From: Chitinophaga eiseniae
GTDB taxonomy: Bacteria > Bacteroidota > Bacteroidia > Chitinophagales > Chitinophagaceae
Direction: 5' to 3'
Assembly (NCBI RefSeq): GCF_900167135.1
Contig: NZ_FUWZ01000002.1
Location: forward strand, 1,018,651 to 1,082,650
DNA length: 64,000 nucleotides
The notes beneath the pieces were generated by a model that had not been told where the DNA came from, did no database searches, and was given only the letters and a program-made list of their open reading frames with translations. Every line of letters begins with the position of its first letter. Positions within the stretch are counted from its first letter, which is position 1. Made by a program: the position numbers and the translations under genes. Positions 62,490-64,000 of the stretch are shown here, piece by piece.

Positions 62490-63602
62490 TCAAGGATTAC
62501 CAGTTAACCAGATATTCAGCAGCACCTTAGTTAATATTAGCACCGGCGCTACTTCGAAAGCGCAAAGGTAAAGAAAAAAATGTAATTTACTGAAGGATAG
62601 GTACTGCCTAACCAAAGAATAAGATCTAATATATCGGTAGACAACCAATAATACTATAAAAAATATCGAAATATAGAGGAAAGTCCGGGCTATTTCCACG
62701 TCACAGAAGGCCAGCACCACAAGGAACGGCACCAGCAAAACCCCCAGAATTTTGTTGATCAGGTACAAAATAAAGATATAAGCGTCCGCCAGTTCACTGT
62801 TTCCAAACAACCATCCGCAGAAACGCAGCATCACATACTTGATACCATAAACAGCCGCCACCAGCACTACCAGTCCGGGAATCAGCAACCATGGCTCTGC
62901 CTGTGGAAATACCTGCTGCCGGTATAATACCAGGTACAGGTATACCCCCAGCGAAATCGCGAAAAAGGCGTTGAGCAGCATATTCGGGAAAGGCGCCTGT
63001 GACAGCTGGTCTTTCAATTGCCGCTGGCTCAGCGTAGGATTAAAAAAGGCCCTGAAGAGGTCCACGAAATACTTGGTGTAAGACAACCGGATAATACTCA
63101 GCAATAGCAACACACCTCCCACCAGGTACACCAGCCAGTCCATATCCCGGTAGGGCCGCAAGGGGTTCGTATCCTTAAAGGAAGGCTTGCCCGGCTTGAG
63201 GAACATATTCTCCTGCGCCAGCTTCTTCATGTACAGGTCATAGTCAGACGCCGGCCGGGGCTTGGGAGCTGCCGCCAGTGCCGCACTGTCCTTTTTGAGG
63301 GCGCCGGTATCCGCCGGCAACGCCGCCGTAGCCGCCCTGACGGTATCTTTCCGGATAGTGCGCGTCGAGTCTTTTCTCACGGCGGTGGCAGCCGGCCGGG
63401 GCTTCGGACGCAGCGTGTCGGACGCCACACGGGTAGCCGCAGGTTTCTTTTTTACAGGGGCAGGCACGGCAGTACTGTCTGCAGTTTGTGCCATGATCGG
63501 TAAGTAGCTGAAAATAAATAGAAACAATAACCAGTTGCGCACCAGAAAATATTTTGCAATGACTTTTAATCGGTTTTCCAAATTCAACGTGTGCCCCATC
63601 AT
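62490..63602 (-). CDS. DUF4271 membrane protein
   Basis: 370 residues from the double ATG at 63602, which precedes a hydrophobic signal-like segment (about 18-37, VRNWLLFLFIFSYLPIMAQ). A frame to 63716 adds 38 residues and is less likely. A proline/alanine/lysine-rich, low-complexity region (about 40-110) leads to a membrane domain with about seven helices from residue 150 to the end (DMDWLVYLVGGVLLLLSIIRLSYTKYFVDLFRAF; ...VLILTKVLLNIWL). This matches DUF4271, a Bacteroidota family of unknown function, often found beside hemD as here. Confidence 0.88.
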   Translation of the reverse strand: MMGHTLNLENRLKVIAKYFLVRNWLLFLFIFSYLPIMAQTADSTAVPAPVKKKPAATRVASDTLRPKPRPAATAVRKDSTRTIRKDTVRAATAALPADTGALKKDSAALAAAPKPRPASDYDLYMKKLAQENMFLKPGKPSFKDTNPLRPYRDMDWLVYLVGGVLLLLSIIRLSYTKYFVDLFRAFFNPTLSQRQLKDQLSQAPFPNMLLNAFFAISLGVYLYLVLYRQQVFPQAEPWLLIPGLVVLVAAVYGIKYVMLRFCGWLFGNSELADAYIFILYLINKILGVLLVPFLVVLAFCDVEIARTFLYISIFFIVLLVVYRYIRSYSLVRQYLSFSKLHFFLYLCAFEVAPVLILTKVLLNIWLTGNP

Positions 63603-63742
63603 CACACCCAACCAGGGGGCAATTAACGCCGTCCTGTTCACATAACAAAACTGAAACGTAATTTTGCTGTTTGCAAAGATATTAAAATAGTCCATAGTTG
63701 ACCGGTAAAACGGCAACAGCAGGCTATTGATAAAAAACGCTG

Positions 63743-64000
63743 ATGGCCGGAATTTATTTACATATTCCCTTTTGTAAGCAGGCTTGCTACTACTGCAACT
63801 TCCATTTTTCTACTTCACTGGCCCGCAAAGCGGACATGGTGCAATGCCTGCTGCAGGAAACAGACCTGCAGCGCGGCTACCTCGGCGGTGAGCGGGTAGA
63901 TACCATCTACTTCGGTGGCGGCACGCCCAGCCTGCTGGACACAGCGGAGCTGCAACTGCTGCTCTCCCGCATATACAGCACTTTCGACGTAGCGCCCGAT
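63743..64000 (+). CDS. hemW: radical SAM family HemW (5' part, cut by the window end)
   Basis: The first 86 codons from the ATG at 63743 encode MAGIYLHIPFCKQACYYCNF, with the radical-SAM cysteine motif CxxxCxxC (C11, C15, C18), and later DTIYFGGGTPSLL, both typical of HemW (formerly taken for anaerobic coproporphyrinogen oxidase HemN). HemW inserts or delivers haem. A real HemN has a longer N-terminus before the cysteines, and this protein lacks it. It is divergent from DUF4271-hemD, so the locus groups haem-related genes. Confidence 0.9.
   Translation, partial: MAGIYLHIPFCKQACYYCNFHFSTSLARKADMVQCLLQETDLQRGYLGGERVDTIYFGGGTPSLLDTAELQLLLSRIYSTFDVAPD

Overview
The window is a bacterial chromosome segment from a Bacteroidota member, most likely a Chitinophaga-like member of Chitinophagaceae (an inference from gene content, not a database match). 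The support is four SusC/SusD outer-membrane uptake pairs, a complete gldK-gldL-gldM-gldN type IX secretion operon, several Bacteroidota-specific families (DUF4783, DUF4271, SusD-like lipoproteins), promoters of the TAnnTTTG type instead of TATAAT, and ribosome-binding regions without a clear Shine-Dalgarno sequence. Most of the window is core genome with high coding density.

Layout. 1-10.8 kb: end of an unknown gene; a minus-strand M23 peptidase / MerR regulator / thioredoxin-fold cluster divergent from alaS; a secreted two-PDZ protein; an ALDH3-like aldehyde dehydrogenase; gatB; a TlpA-type lipoprotein reductase. 10.8-32.0 kb: four consecutive minus-strand susC-susD operons, each closed by its own intrinsic terminator. 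The third carries an extra lipoprotein gene. No glycoside hydrolase, peptidase, sigma/anti-sigma pair or two-component regulator is visible beside them. The block is bordered at 32.5-33.2 kb by an IS1595-like transposase ORF that has diverged at its expected catalytic positions.

33.4-43.2 kb: an RND/MMPL exporter divergent from recO; lpxH overlapping recO tail to tail; an rsfS-ftsH-LUD gene run; birA; and a GT39-like membrane glycosyltransferase. 43.5-48.4 kb: an AraC regulator followed by an aldo/keto reductase whose promoter carries two 22-bp direct repeats 21 bp apart, then a convergent nadC / lipid kinase / SUI1 operon and a DUF4783 gene. 48.7-53.6 kb: gpmI, a nested palindromic repeat, a small lipoprotein gene directly before uvrC, and a DinB-fold protein. 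53.6-64 kb: a Crp-type regulator, gldKLMN, a DUF255 thioredoxin-domain protein, hemD, a DUF4271 membrane protein and, divergently, the 5' part of hemW, cut by the window end.

The genes fall into three working groups: nutrient import through the outer membrane (SusCD), protein export and gliding (GldKLMN), and housekeeping (translation quality control, DNA repair, NAD, haem, lipid A and envelope maintenance). Non-coding DNA is rich in long perfect hairpins, several built from related sequence words, and these account for many of the findings. No tRNA, rRNA, CRISPR array or complete insertion sequence was recognised.
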